Below, one piece after another: positions 8,197-16,788 of a DNA stretch of 64,000 bases. Each line of letters begins with the position of its first letter. Positions within the stretch are counted from its first letter, which is position 1. Made by a program: the position numbers and the translations under genes. A model generated the notes under the pieces. That model was not told the origin of the DNA and did no database searches. It worked only from the letters and a program-made list of their open reading frames with translations. This DNA comes from CALBZE01 sp036381255 (lineage in GTDB: Bacteria; Gemmatimonadota; Gemmatimonadetes; Longimicrobiales; RSA9): contig DASVDG010000114.1 of the NCBI GenBank assembly GCA_036381255.1, positions 1 through 64,000 on the forward strand, read 5' to 3'.

Positions 8197-8664
8197 TTAT
8201 GCTTCCATCTGGCGGTAGAGGTCGCTCATCTCCAGCACGCTCGACGCGGCGTCCCACCCCTTGTTGCCGCTCTTGCCGCCGGACCGGGCCAGCGCCTGCT
8301 CGGGCGTATCCGTCGTGAGCACACCGAAGGCCACGGGCACGCCGCTCGACAGCGCGACCGCGGCGAGCCCCTTGGCCGCCTCGCCGGCCACGTAGTCGAA
8401 GTGCGGCGTCTCGCCGCGAATCACGCACCCCAGCGCGACGACGCCGGCGTACTTTCCGCTCTCGGCGGCGCGCTTCGCCGCGGGCGGCAGCTCCCACGCG
8501 CCCGGCACCCAGAACGTGTCGATGGCGTCGTTGGCGACGCCGTGCCGCAGGAGACAGGCCCGCGCGCCCGACGCGAGCCGCTCCGTGACCGATTCATTGA
8601 ACCGACTCACGACGAGCGCGAATCGTTTCCCGTCCCCCGACAACCGCCCGTAGTATTCGCCCAC
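8197..8664 (-). CDS. ribH: 6,7-dimethyl-8-ribityllumazine synthase
   Basis: Condenses the pyrimidine intermediate with dihydroxybutanone phosphate to make lumazine, the penultimate step of riboflavin synthesis. The 155 residues carry the family motifs ALVVSRFNESVTERL, VPGAWELPPAAK, LGCVIRGETPHFDYV (with the catalytic His of the ETPHFD segment) and GNKGWDAA. It lies 20 bp downstream of ribBA in a ribD-ribE-ribBA-ribH run, so the complete late pathway is encoded together. Confidence 0.97.
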   Translation of the reverse strand: MGEYYGRLSGDGKRFALVVSRFNESVTERLASGARACLLRHGVANDAIDTFWVPGAWELPPAAKRAAESGKYAGVVALGCVIRGETPHFDYVAGEAAKGLAAVALSSGVPVAFGVLTTDTPEQALARSGGKSGNKGWDAASSVLEMSDLYRQMEA

Positions 8665-8684
8665 GTCTTCGCCTCCGTGATGGT

Positions 8685-10016
8685 CTACATCTCCGCGGGG
8701 ATCGCGCGGGGCGGTCGCTCCGCCCCGGTCGCGCCCGGACGCTCGTCCCCGTGGGCCGTCCCGGCCGCGCCCGCGTTGCCTGAGCCGGCCGCGTCCGCAC
8801 CCTCCTCATCGAGTCCGCCGAGCAGGTGCCCCAGCTTCTTCCGCTTCGTCGCCAGGTACCCGCGGTTGAAATCCGTCGGCGCGATCTGGATCGGCTCGCG
8901 GCCCGTGATCTTGAGGCCGTACCCCTCGAGGCCGACGATCTTGCGCGGGTTGTTCGTCAGGATCCGGATCGATGTCAGGCCGAGATCGAGCAGGATCTGC
9001 GCGCCGACGCCGAAATCGCGGAGGTCCGGCTTGAAGCCGAGCGACTCGTTCGCCTCGACCGTGTCCTGCCCCTGATCCTGGAGCGCGTACGCGCGGATCT
9101 TGTTCGCGAGCCCGATCCCGCGCCCCTCCTGCCGCAGGTAGACGACGGCGCCCTCGCCCTCCTCGTCGATCCGCCGCAGCGCCGCGTGGAGCTGCTCGCC
9201 GCAGTCGCAGCGCAGCGAGTGGAACACGTCGCCGGTCAGGCATTCGGAGTGCATGCGGACCAGCACGTTCTTCTTCCCGGCGATGTCGCCTTTGACGAGC
9301 GCGACGTGCTCGCGCTGGTCGACCTGGTTCTCGAACGCAATGACGCGGAAGTGGCCGAACGGCGTCGGCAGCGTGGCCTCGGCGACGCGGCGGACCAGCC
9401 GTTCGTGGCGCAGCCGGTAGGCCACGATCTGCGCCACGGTGATGAACTTCAGCCCGTGCTTGGCGGCGAACGCCTCGAGCTCGGGGCGGCGCGCCATGGT
9501 GCCATCGGGGTTCATGATCTCGCAGATCACGCCGATCGGCGGCAGCCCCGCGAGCCGGGCGAGGTCGACGGAGGCCTCGGTCTGGCCGACGCGGCGGAGC
9601 ACGCCGCCCGGCACCGCGCGCAGCGGGAAGATGTGGCCGGGCCGCCGCAGGTCGCGCGGCCGCGTCGCCGGGTCGGCCAGCACGCGGATCGTGGCCGCGC
9701 GGTCCGCTGCGCTGATCCCGGTCGTCACGCCGAAGCGCTGGTGCGCGTCCACGGAGACCGTGAACGCCGTGCCGAACCCCTCCTGGTTCTGCTCCGTCAT
9801 CAACGGCAGGTCGAGCTCGTTCGCGCGCTCCGGCGTCAGCGCGACGCAGATGAGCCCGCGCCCGTGCGTCGCCATGAAGTTGACGAGCTCCGGCGTGATC
9901 TTCGCCGCCGCGCAGACCAGGTCGCCCTCGTTCTCGCGGTCCTCGTCGTCCGCGACGATGACCAGCTTCCCCTGGCGGATGTCCTCTATGGCATCTTCGA
10001 CTCGATCGAACGGCAT
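8685..10016 (-). CDS. ribBA: Bifunctional DHBP synthase / GTP cyclohydrolase II
   Basis: Fusion enzyme supplying both riboflavin precursors. The N-terminal DHBP synthase domain (about 1-205) has ADDEDRENEGDL and HGRGLICVALT. The C-terminal GTP cyclohydrolase II domain has zinc-binding cysteines in RMHSECLTGDVFHSLRCDCG, then RQEGRGIGLANKI and LTNNPRKI. The predicted protein of 443 residues ends in an Ala/Gly-rich tail of about 40 residues after KLGHLLGGL, absent from typical homologues. The ATG at 10016 gives MPFDRVEDAIEDI. The frame stays open upstream through ribE and ribD, but that is a GC-rich shadow. Confidence 0.96.
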   Translation of the reverse strand: MPFDRVEDAIEDIRQGKLVIVADDEDRENEGDLVCAAAKITPELVNFMATHGRGLICVALTPERANELDLPLMTEQNQEGFGTAFTVSVDAHQRFGVTTGISAADRAATIRVLADPATRPRDLRRPGHIFPLRAVPGGVLRRVGQTEASVDLARLAGLPPIGVICEIMNPDGTMARRPELEAFAAKHGLKFITVAQIVAYRLRHERLVRRVAEATLPTPFGHFRVIAFENQVDQREHVALVKGDIAGKKNVLVRMHSECLTGDVFHSLRCDCGEQLHAALRRIDEEGEGAVVYLRQEGRGIGLANKIRAYALQDQGQDTVEANESLGFKPDLRDFGVGAQILLDLGLTSIRILTNNPRKIVGLEGYGLKITGREPIQIAPTDFNRGYLATKRKKLGHLLGGLDEEGADAAGSGNAGAAGTAHGDERPGATGAERPPRAIPAEM

Positions 10017-10045
10017 CGCCCACCCTCCGGCTGGGGCATCGGTTT

Positions 10046-10660
10046 CTACTCTACTACCCGGGCCGCCCCGGTTCGCTTCAGGTAGTGCGTCACGAAGCGG
10101 CCCAGGAGGTCGCCCTCGAGGTTGACGCGGCGCCCGACCGCCAGCGCCGAGAGCGTCGTGTGCTCCCAGGTGTAGGGGATCACCGCGATCTGCGCTACGT
10201 CCCGGCCCGGCAGCGCGTTCACCGTCATGCTGACGCCGTTGACCGTGATCGAGCCGTGCAGCACCGTGACCTCGGCGACCTCGTCCGGGAGTCGAATGTC
10301 GATGAGTCGGTGCTCGCCACGGCGCTCGAGCGCCACGACCTCGCCCACGCCATCCACGTGGCCCTGGACGAGGTGCCCGCCGATCCGGCCGCCGAACGCC
10401 AGCGCGCGTTCGAGATTCACGGCCCGGCCGGGCTCGAACTCGCCGAGCGTGGTGCGCGAGAGCGTCGTCCCGATCGCGACCACCTCGAACCCCGTCTCGT
10501 CCAGCGACACCACGGTCTGACACACGCCGTCGAGCGCGACGGAGTCTCCCGGCGAGAGGTCCTCGAGTACCCGCGCCGCGGCGATCGCGAGGCGCACGCC
10601 GTTGTCGACCCGCGCCACGCGACGGACCGTGCCGACTTCTTCGACGATTCCGGTGAACAC
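10046..10660 (-). CDS. ribE: Riboflavin synthase, alpha chain
   Basis: Dismutates two lumazine molecules to give riboflavin. The 204-residue protein is the usual tandem of two lumazine-binding barrels: the first from MFTGIVEEVGTV through DSVALDGVCQTVV, the second from GGRIGGHLVQGHVDGVG through GSITVNGVSMTVN. The start is a GTG at 10660, immediately next to the ribD TAG stop, so the two are translationally coupled. No FMN riboswitch is visible upstream of the cluster. Confidence 0.96.
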   Translation of the reverse strand: MFTGIVEEVGTVRRVARVDNGVRLAIAAARVLEDLSPGDSVALDGVCQTVVSLDETGFEVVAIGTTLSRTTLGEFEPGRAVNLERALAFGGRIGGHLVQGHVDGVGEVVALERRGEHRLIDIRLPDEVAEVTVLHGSITVNGVSMTVNALPGRDVAQIAVIPYTWEHTTLSALAVGRRVNLEGDLLGRFVTHYLKRTGAARVVE

Positions 10661-11764
10661 CTATCGTTCCCGATCGAGCGAGATCAACACATCCGCGCCG
10701 AACGCCTCGAAGCGGCGCCGTACCCATCCTTCGCGCGCCGCGGCGGCGACCCGGCCCGGGAACGCGGGCACGCCGCCGCGTCCGAAGAACCGCGGCGCGT
10801 AGAACAGGTACATCCGGTCCACGAGGTCCGCCTCGAGCAGCGCGCCGCCGACGCGGCCGCCGCCCTCGACGAAGAGCGCGCGGACGTCCTCCTCCCAAAG
10901 TCGCGCGAGCGCCACGTCCAGCGCAATCCCGCCGCGCCCGCCGGGCACCGCCAGCGTCCGCACGCCGCGAGCTTCGAGTGCGCGGCGGCGCTCCGCCGGC
11001 GCGTCCTCGGCGCAGACCACCCAGACCGGCGCGTCCCGGACCGTCGCCACCAGGCGGCTGTCGGTCGGAGTTCTCGCCCCGGAATCCAGTACCACCCGGA
11101 TCGGCGGCACCCGCGGCGCCGTCGCGCCGCGGACCGTGAGCAACGGATCGTCCGCCAGCACGGTGCCGATCCCGACGACGACCGCGTCGAATCCCGCGCG
11201 CAGCCGGTGCACTTCGGCGCGCGCCGCCTCGCCGGTGACGGCCGTCGGCCGGCCGCGCCGCAGCGCGAGGCGGCCGTCCAGCGACAGCGCGTACTTCAGC
11301 GCCACGTACGGCGCCCGCCGTTCGATCGCATGGAAAAACGCCGCGTTCTGGGCGCGGGCCGCGTCCCGCTCGACGCCGAGCTCGACCTCGACGCCCGCCG
11401 CCCGCAGCCGGTCGGCGCCGCCACGCGCCAGCGGGTGCGGGTCCTCCGCCGCAATGACGACGCGCGCGACGCCGGCCGCCAGGATCGCGTCCGTGCACGG
11501 CGGCGTCTTCCCCTGGTGGCCGCACGGCTCCAGCGTCACGTACAACGTGGCGCCGCGGGCGCGGTCGCCGGCCGCCCGCAGCGCCACCACCTCGGCGTGA
11601 GGTCCGCCGTACTCGCCGTGGAACCCTTCGCCCACCACCACGCCGTCCCGCACGACGACCGCGCCGACGAGCGGGTTCGGGTGCACGCGCCCCCAGCCCC
11701 GCTCGGCGAGCGCGAGTGCGCGCCGCATGTGCGCGCGCTCACCGTGCGAGGCCGTCGTCGCCAT
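10661..11764 (-). CDS. ribD: Riboflavin deaminase/reductase RibD
   Basis: Bifunctional enzyme for the deamination and NADPH reduction steps of riboflavin synthesis. The N-terminal deaminase has the zinc motif PHAEVVAL and EPCGHQGKTPPCTDAI. The reductase domain begins at YVALKYALSLDGRLA and includes GIGTVLADDPLLTVR and FVEGGGRVGGALL. It has 367 residues from the ATG at 11764 (MATTASHGERAHMRRAL). The frame is open further upstream, but that part overlaps the 3' end of the preceding gene in another frame and has no domain content. First of the four rib genes. Confidence 0.95.
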   Translation of the reverse strand: MATTASHGERAHMRRALALAERGWGRVHPNPLVGAVVVRDGVVVGEGFHGEYGGPHAEVVALRAAGDRARGATLYVTLEPCGHQGKTPPCTDAILAAGVARVVIAAEDPHPLARGGADRLRAAGVEVELGVERDAARAQNAAFFHAIERRAPYVALKYALSLDGRLALRRGRPTAVTGEAARAEVHRLRAGFDAVVVGIGTVLADDPLLTVRGATAPRVPPIRVVLDSGARTPTDSRLVATVRDAPVWVVCAEDAPAERRRALEARGVRTLAVPGGRGGIALDVALARLWEEDVRALFVEGGGRVGGALLEADLVDRMYLFYAPRFFGRGGVPAFPGRVAAAAREGWVRRRFEAFGADVLISLDRER

Positions 11765-11780
11765 GGCGTCCGGGCGTCCG

Positions 11781-12776
11781 TCAGATCGAGAGGCGCAGCG
11801 CCAGGCTGCCGAAGAAGCGGCCGTCCTCGGCGTCGAAGTCCACGCCCGCCGGGAACACCCCGACCTGGTCGGCGCCCGACTGCCAGCCGAGCTCACCCAC
11901 GAGATGCAGGATCAGAAGCGTCCAGGACACGTTGCCGAACAGCGCGAAGCGGTCGTTGTCGAAGTCCTCGAACGTGACGCGGATCGGGTCCGTCTCGGCA
12001 CCGGACGGGTCGTTGAACGCGAAGTCCAGATCGCTCGAGTAGTGGTCGTACGCCGCGCCGAGCGTGAGCCCCAAAAAGAGGATCCGCTTGCTGAACGCGC
12101 CGCGCAGACTCCAGATCCCGACGCCCATATCGAAGAACGCGTCGTCGGTGCGGAGCTCCGGGTCGCCGAACTCGAAATCGCCGATCTGCCGGTACATCCC
12201 GGTGACCGAGATCCCCGGCAGCGTGAACGACTCGCGCAGGATCCCGAGGCGCAGCCCCACCGCCCAGGTCCACGGCGCATCCTCGAAGCCGTCGTCACCG
12301 CCCGGGAGCGGGAGGTAGCCGAAGCTGGCGATCCCGTCGACCGAGCCCACGCCGCCGACCGTCGGCGCGGGCGAGAGGCCGCTGTAGATCCCGATCGACG
12401 CATCCACGTTGAGGCTCGGCACGAAGATGCCGATGTCGTCCGTGTCGCCGGCGTCGAGGACGGGCGGCAGATCCGCGAAGACGCCGGTCGCGCGCCCCGC
12501 GACGCTGAAGCGCGGGAGCGCGCCGAGCCGCATGCCGAGCGTGCTGGCCGTCCCCGGCACCGGGTTGCCGCCCGTCGCCGCGAGGCCGATGACCGGCTGC
12601 GCGATCTCGATCGCCTGCGCCACCAGGTTGCAGAACTGGCGCGCCTCGCTGCCGGCCGTTGCCGTCGCCTGAGCGCAGCGCCGCGCCAACGCTTCCTCCT
12701 GGGCCGCCGCCACGCCGGGCCCGAACAACAGCAGCGCCGCCGCGCACGCGGCCGCGAGCTTCGTCTGTCGCCCCAT
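11781..12776 (-). CDS. Secreted outer-membrane beta-barrel-like protein, unknown function
   Basis: 331 residues with a clear signal peptide (KLAAACAAALLLFGPGVAAA, cleavage after AQ near residue 25). The mature part alternates short hydrophobic stretches and Gly/Asp-rich turns, ends in an aromatic-containing strand (FFGSLALRLSI) and has one Cys pair early (RRCAQ and RQFCNL). This is what a small outer-membrane barrel looks like; no enzyme motif is present. The ATG at 12776 follows AAGGAGGGGGCG. It sits between purM and ribD, with only 16 bp before ribD, so it probably shares their transcript. I cannot name a family with confidence. Confidence 0.6.
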   Translation of the reverse strand: MGRQTKLAAACAAALLLFGPGVAAAQEEALARRCAQATATAGSEARQFCNLVAQAIEIAQPVIGLAATGGNPVPGTASTLGMRLGALPRFSVAGRATGVFADLPPVLDAGDTDDIGIFVPSLNVDASIGIYSGLSPAPTVGGVGSVDGIASFGYLPLPGGDDGFEDAPWTWAVGLRLGILRESFTLPGISVTGMYRQIGDFEFGDPELRTDDAFFDMGVGIWSLRGAFSKRILFLGLTLGAAYDHYSSDLDFAFNDPSGAETDPIRVTFEDFDNDRFALFGNVSWTLLILHLVGELGWQSGADQVGVFPAGVDFDAEDGRFFGSLALRLSI

Positions 12777-12796
12777 CGCCCCCTCCTTGCGCATCC

Positions 12797-13852
12797 TCAG
12801 AGCAGCGTCACGCGACGCTCCCCGTTCTCGACCACGCCGGCCACCCAGGCGTCCTCGCCCTCGGCCCGGAGCCGCTCGACGGCGTCCGTGACCTGCTCCG
12901 GCGGGACGACGAGCACCATCCCCACGCCCATGTTGAACGTGTGGGCCATCTCGTCCTCGGACACGCCGCCGTGACGCATGATCGACTCGAACTCGGGCGG
13001 CATCATCCACGTCGAGCGCTGGATGCGGGCCTCGAGACCGTCGGGGATCACACGGGCGAGGTTCTCGGGGATCCCGCCGCCGGTGATGTGCGCCAGTGCA
13101 TGAACCTTGCCGGCCTCGACCAGCGGCAGCACCGGCTTCAGATAGCTGCGGTGCACGCGGAGCAGCACGTCGGCGATGGATTCGCCGAGGTCGGGGAACT
13201 CGTCGTCGATGCCGAGGCCGAGGCGGTCGAACAGCAGGCGCCGCACCAGCGAGTAGCCGTTCGTGTGGAACCCGTTCGACGCCAGGGCGACGAGCGCGTC
13301 GCCGGCCTTCACGCGGTGCTTGCCCGGCCGCCGCTCCTCCTCGACCACGCCCACGATGAACCCGGCCAGGTCGTACTCGCCGGGGGCGTAGAAGTCCGGC
13401 ATCTCGGCGGTCTCGCCGCCGAGCAGCGCGCAGCCGTTCTCGCGGCACCCCGCGGCCACGCCGGCCACGAGCTGCTCGGTCACGCCCGCCTCCAGTCGGC
13501 CCATCCCGATGTAGTCGAGGAAGAAGAGCGGGCGCGCGCCCTCGACCAGGATGTCGTCGACGCAGTGGTTGACCAGGTCGCGGCCGACGGTGTCGTGCCG
13601 GCCGGCCATCATCGCGACCTTGAGCTTCGTCCCGACGCCGTCGGCGCTGGCCACGAGCGCGGGCTTCTCGAGCCCGCCGGGCATGCGGAACATGCCGCCG
13701 AACGCGCCCGGCTCGGAGATCACGCCCGGGATCTCCGTCGAACGCACCAGCTCGGCGATCCGGCTCTTCGCCCGCGCCGCGGCGTCGCGGTCGACGCCGG
13801 CCTCGCGGTAGCTCAGCCCCGCCGTGCCGGCGGCCTTCGTCGGCTCAGGCAT
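12797..13852 (-). CDS. purM: Phosphoribosylformylglycinamidine cyclo-ligase (AIR synthetase)
   Basis: Fifth step of purine synthesis: closes FGAM to AIR with ATP. Family motifs are present in order: ASADGVGTKLKVA, NHCVDDILVEGARPLFFLDY, GGETAEMPDFY, ALASNGFHTNGYSLVRR and HITGGGIPENLAR. Length is about 351 residues. The ATG at 13852 is chosen; a GTG two codons earlier would also work. The start lies inside the 3' end of the PfkB gene (8-nt overlap). The C-terminus, ENGERRVTLL, is normal. Confidence 0.96.
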   Translation of the reverse strand: MPEPTKAAGTAGLSYREAGVDRDAAARAKSRIAELVRSTEIPGVISEPGAFGGMFRMPGGLEKPALVASADGVGTKLKVAMMAGRHDTVGRDLVNHCVDDILVEGARPLFFLDYIGMGRLEAGVTEQLVAGVAAGCRENGCALLGGETAEMPDFYAPGEYDLAGFIVGVVEEERRPGKHRVKAGDALVALASNGFHTNGYSLVRRLLFDRLGLGIDDEFPDLGESIADVLLRVHRSYLKPVLPLVEAGKVHALAHITGGGIPENLARVIPDGLEARIQRSTWMMPPEFESIMRHGGVSEDEMAHTFNMGVGMVLVVPPEQVTDAVERLRAEGEDAWVAGVVENGERRVTLL

Positions 13853-14774
13853 GGGCACCCGCCGTCCAGGGGTGTTCGAACGCCGTCATCTCACGGAACG
13901 CGCCGACGCGCTCGTGAACGGCCGTGAGGCGCAGGTCCACCAGCCGCTCCACGCTGAACCGTTCGACGGCGAACGAGCCCAGCGCCGAACCGTAGACCAT
14001 CGCCCGCCGCAGCTCTTCCGGATCCGTCGAGCCCGTCTGGGCCAGGTACCCGAGGAACCCGCCGGCGAAGGAGTCGCCCGCGCCCGTCGGATCGAAGATC
14101 TCCTCCAGCGGGTAGCCCGGGGTGAAGAAGACCATGTCGGGCGTGAAGAGCATGGCGCCGTGCTCGCCCTTCTTGATCACGACGAAGCGCGGCCCGCGCT
14201 CCTGCACCCAGCGCGCGGCGCGGACCAGGTTGTAGTCGCCCGAAAGCGCGCGGATCTCCGCGTCGTTGATCAGCAGCACATCGACGCGCCCGAGCAGGTG
14301 GACCAGCGCGTCCTTCTTCGACTCGATCCAGTAGTTCATCGTGTCGCACGCCACGACCTTCGGCGCGCGGACCTGGTCGAGCACGTCCATCTGGAGCTCG
14401 GGGTCGATGTTCGCCAGGAACACCCACTCGGCGTCGCGGAACGCATCCGGGATCTCCGGCCGGAACTCGGCGAAGACGCCGAGCCGCGTCTCGCGCGTCA
14501 CGGCCGTGTTCAGGTCGTAGTCGTAGGAGCCGGCCCAGCGGAAGCTCTCGCCCGGCGCCCGGACGAGCCCGGCCAGGTCGACGCCGCGATCCGCCAGGAA
14601 ACGCAGCTTCTCGGTCGGGAAGTCGTCGCCGACCACGCCCACGAGCTGCACGGGGTGGAACAGCGACGCCGCGGCGCCGAAGAAGACCGCCGATCCGCCG
14701 AGCGCCTCCGATGTGCGTCCGAACGGCGTCTCCACCGAGTCCAGCGCCACACTCCCTACCACCAGCAAGCTCAT
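13845..14774 (-). CDS. PfkB-family carbohydrate/nucleoside kinase
   Basis: Ribokinase-like kinase of 309 residues. N-terminal LLVVGSVALDSVETPFG and the GGSAVFFGAAASLF segment bind substrate. The C-terminal signature DPTGAGDSFAGGFLGYL contains the catalytic aspartate and anion hole. The N-terminus (VETPFG, then GGSA with a FAAAS-like helix) resembles a subgroup often annotated as adenosine kinase-like or sugar kinase; substrate cannot be fixed. The ATG at 14774 overlaps the argS stop as ATGA and the stop overlaps purM, so all three are coupled. Confidence 0.9.
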   Translation of the reverse strand: MSLLVVGSVALDSVETPFGRTSEALGGSAVFFGAAASLFHPVQLVGVVGDDFPTEKLRFLADRGVDLAGLVRAPGESFRWAGSYDYDLNTAVTRETRLGVFAEFRPEIPDAFRDAEWVFLANIDPELQMDVLDQVRAPKVVACDTMNYWIESKKDALVHLLGRVDVLLINDAEIRALSGDYNLVRAARWVQERGPRFVVIKKGEHGAMLFTPDMVFFTPGYPLEEIFDPTGAGDSFAGGFLGYLAQTGSTDPEELRRAMVYGSALGSFAVERFSVERLVDLRLTAVHERVGAFREMTAFEHPWTAGAHA

Positions 14775-16456
14775 TCGCCGTCCTCCCGTTCCATGCGTTC
14801 CGGCGCCGTCAGCCCGAGCAGCTCGAGACCGTTGCGGAGTACGATGGCCACGCCGCGGGTCAGGACCAGCCGCGCCGCGCGGAGCGCCGGGTCGTCGACC
14901 AGGACCGCGAGCTCCGGGTTCCGGCTCGGGTTCCCGGCGTGGTACCACGAGTTGACCATTCCCGCCGTCGTCTCCAGGTAGTCGCACAGCAGATGGGGTG
15001 CCCGGGCTTCCGCCGCGCGCTCCACCACCTCCGGGAAGAGCCAGAGCTGCTTGATCAGCGACTGCTCCGTCTCGTCGACCAGCAGGCCGAGATCGGCCGC
15101 GGCCGGTTCCAGCGACTCCGGCTCGATGCCGGCCTTGCGCAGGATGCTCTTCATCCGCGCGTGCGCGTACTGGACCTTGTAGACCGGGTTCTTCTCCGAG
15201 TGGTCCAGCGCCAGGTCGAGGTCGAAGACCATCTGCGCGTCCGGGCTGCGCATGAGGAAGAAGTACCGCGCGACGTCCACGCCGGTCTCCTCGAAGAGGT
15301 CGCGCAGCGTCACGATCTCGCCGGCGCGCTTGCTCAGCCGCACCTCCTTGCCGCCCCGCAGGATCCGGACGATCTGCACGATCTCGATCTCGAGGAAGTC
15401 CGGCAGGCCGAGCGCCGCGAGCGCCGCCTGCATCCGCGGCACGTAGCCGTGGTGGTCGGCGCCCCAGACGTCGATCGCGCGGTCGAAGCCGCGGCGCGCC
15501 TTCTCCCGGTGGTAGGCGATGTCCGGCGTGAAGTACGTGAACGTGCCGTCGCTCTTGACCAGGACGCGGTCCTTGTCGTCGCCGAACGTCGTCGTCCGCA
15601 GCCAGACGGCGCCCTCCTCCTCGTACGTCAGCCCGCGCTCGCCGAGCTCTCGCAGCGTGTCCTCGATCCGGTGCTCCGCGTAGACGCGGCTCTCCGGGTA
15701 CCACTCATCGAAGACCACCCGGAACTCCCGGAGGTCACGCTCCTGCTCCTCGCGGAGCCGACGCACCGCCCAGTCCCGCAGCCAGCGGTGCCGGGTGTCG
15801 GCATCCATCGCGCGCAGCGCGTCGCCGGCTTCCGCCTCCGCTTCGGCCGCCAGGTCGACGAGGTACTCGCCCATGTAGCCGCCTTCGGGCAGCTCGGCGT
15901 CTTCGCCCTGCCGCTGGCGCCAGCGCGCTTCCAGCGACTGCGCGAGCCGGTCGATCTGGACGCCCGCGTCGTTGATGTAGAACTCGCGGGCGACGTCGTG
16001 GCCGGTCCATTCGAGCAGGCTCGCGATCGCGTCGCCGATCGCCGCGCCGCGGCCGTGGGCGACGTGCAGCGGCCCGGTCGGATTCGCCGACACGAACTCC
16101 ACCTGCACGCGCCGCCCCTCGCCGCCCGCGCTCCGGCCGAACCGCCGGTCGGCCTCCACGATCTCGGCCAGCTGCGACTGGAAGACCGTGTCCGCGAAGC
16201 GGAAGTTGATGAACCCCGGGCCCGCGATCTCGACCGCGGCGAGCCCGGCCTGGGACAGGTCCAGCCGCTCGACGATCGCCTCGGCCACCGCGCGCGGCGG
16301 ACGGCCGAGGCGCCCGGCCAGCGCGAGCGCGACGTTCGTCGCCAGGTCGCCGTGCTCCGGGTTGCGCGGCCGCTCCAGCCGCACCTCGACGCCCGGGCCG
16401 GCCAGCTCCGAGACGACGGCCTCGATCTGTTCCTTCAGTCGTTCTGCCGGCATCAT
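14771..16456 (-). CDS. argS: Arginyl-tRNA synthetase
   Basis: Class I synthetase that charges tRNA-Arg. 561 residues in the usual order: N-terminal Add-1 domain, the HIGH-type motif in SANPTGPLHVAHGRGA, the degenerate KMSKS-type motif EVRLSKRAGEIV, and an anticodon-binding helical domain ending in VLRNGLELLGLTAPERM. The ATG at 16456 overlaps the preceding FmdB stop as ATGA. A longer open frame upstream only duplicates FmdB in another frame. It is remote from the arginine-synthesis operon at 39-46 kb. Confidence 0.96.
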   Translation of the reverse strand: MMPAERLKEQIEAVVSELAGPGVEVRLERPRNPEHGDLATNVALALAGRLGRPPRAVAEAIVERLDLSQAGLAAVEIAGPGFINFRFADTVFQSQLAEIVEADRRFGRSAGGEGRRVQVEFVSANPTGPLHVAHGRGAAIGDAIASLLEWTGHDVAREFYINDAGVQIDRLAQSLEARWRQRQGEDAELPEGGYMGEYLVDLAAEAEAEAGDALRAMDADTRHRWLRDWAVRRLREEQERDLREFRVVFDEWYPESRVYAEHRIEDTLRELGERGLTYEEEGAVWLRTTTFGDDKDRVLVKSDGTFTYFTPDIAYHREKARRGFDRAIDVWGADHHGYVPRMQAALAALGLPDFLEIEIVQIVRILRGGKEVRLSKRAGEIVTLRDLFEETGVDVARYFFLMRSPDAQMVFDLDLALDHSEKNPVYKVQYAHARMKSILRKAGIEPESLEPAAADLGLLVDETEQSLIKQLWLFPEVVERAAEARAPHLLCDYLETTAGMVNSWYHAGNPSRNPELAVLVDDPALRAARLVLTRGVAIVLRNGLELLGLTAPERMEREDGE

Positions 16457-16734
16457 TCCGTCGTCGAACCCGAGCCGCCGCCCGACTTCGACTCGCTCTT
16501 CCCCGAACCCTTGCTGCCGCCGGACTTGTCCGCCTCGGCCGCCTTCTTGTAACTGTCGCTCCGGTAGTCCGTGATGTAGAAGCCGGACCCCTTGAACAGC
16601 AGGCCGGCGCCCGCCGAGAGCTGCCGTTCCGCCTCGGCGCCGCACTCCGGACACGTCGCGACCGGCGGGTCGCTCATTCGCTGGAATTCCTCGAAATCAT
16701 GCCCCTTCGGGCAACGGTACTCGTACGTCGGCAT
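16453..16734 (-). CDS. FmdB-type zinc-ribbon protein
   Basis: Small protein of 93 residues beginning MPTYEYRCPKGHDFEEFQRM, the hallmark of FmdB/CxxC-CxxC regulatory proteins, followed by CPECGAEAERQL. The first zinc knuckle uses Cys plus His (CPKGH) and the second CPEC. Hydrophobic FKGSGFYITDYRS follows, then a Ser/Gly/Lys-rich disordered tail. I start at the ATG 16734 because homologues begin there; the open frame extends ten codons further. Role unknown; the family is widespread and often called a putative regulatory protein. Confidence 0.85.
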   Translation of the reverse strand: MPTYEYRCPKGHDFEEFQRMSDPPVATCPECGAEAERQLSAGAGLLFKGSGFYITDYRSDSYKKAAEADKSGGSKGSGKSESKSGGGSGSTTE

Positions 16735-16788
16735 CCTACACCTCGCACCATCACGATTCCACATCGTTTCGACAACACCGGGGGCCGA

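Noticed and set aside
8685..11525. A 946-residue open frame seeming to fuse upstream sequence to RibBA
   Set aside because: Only the part from 10016 on has domains; the rest is a GC-rich shadow of ribE and ribD in another frame.
11765..11780. FMN riboswitch ahead of the rib genes
   Set aside because: Only 16 bp separate ribD from the preceding gene, and no conserved riboswitch segment is visible.
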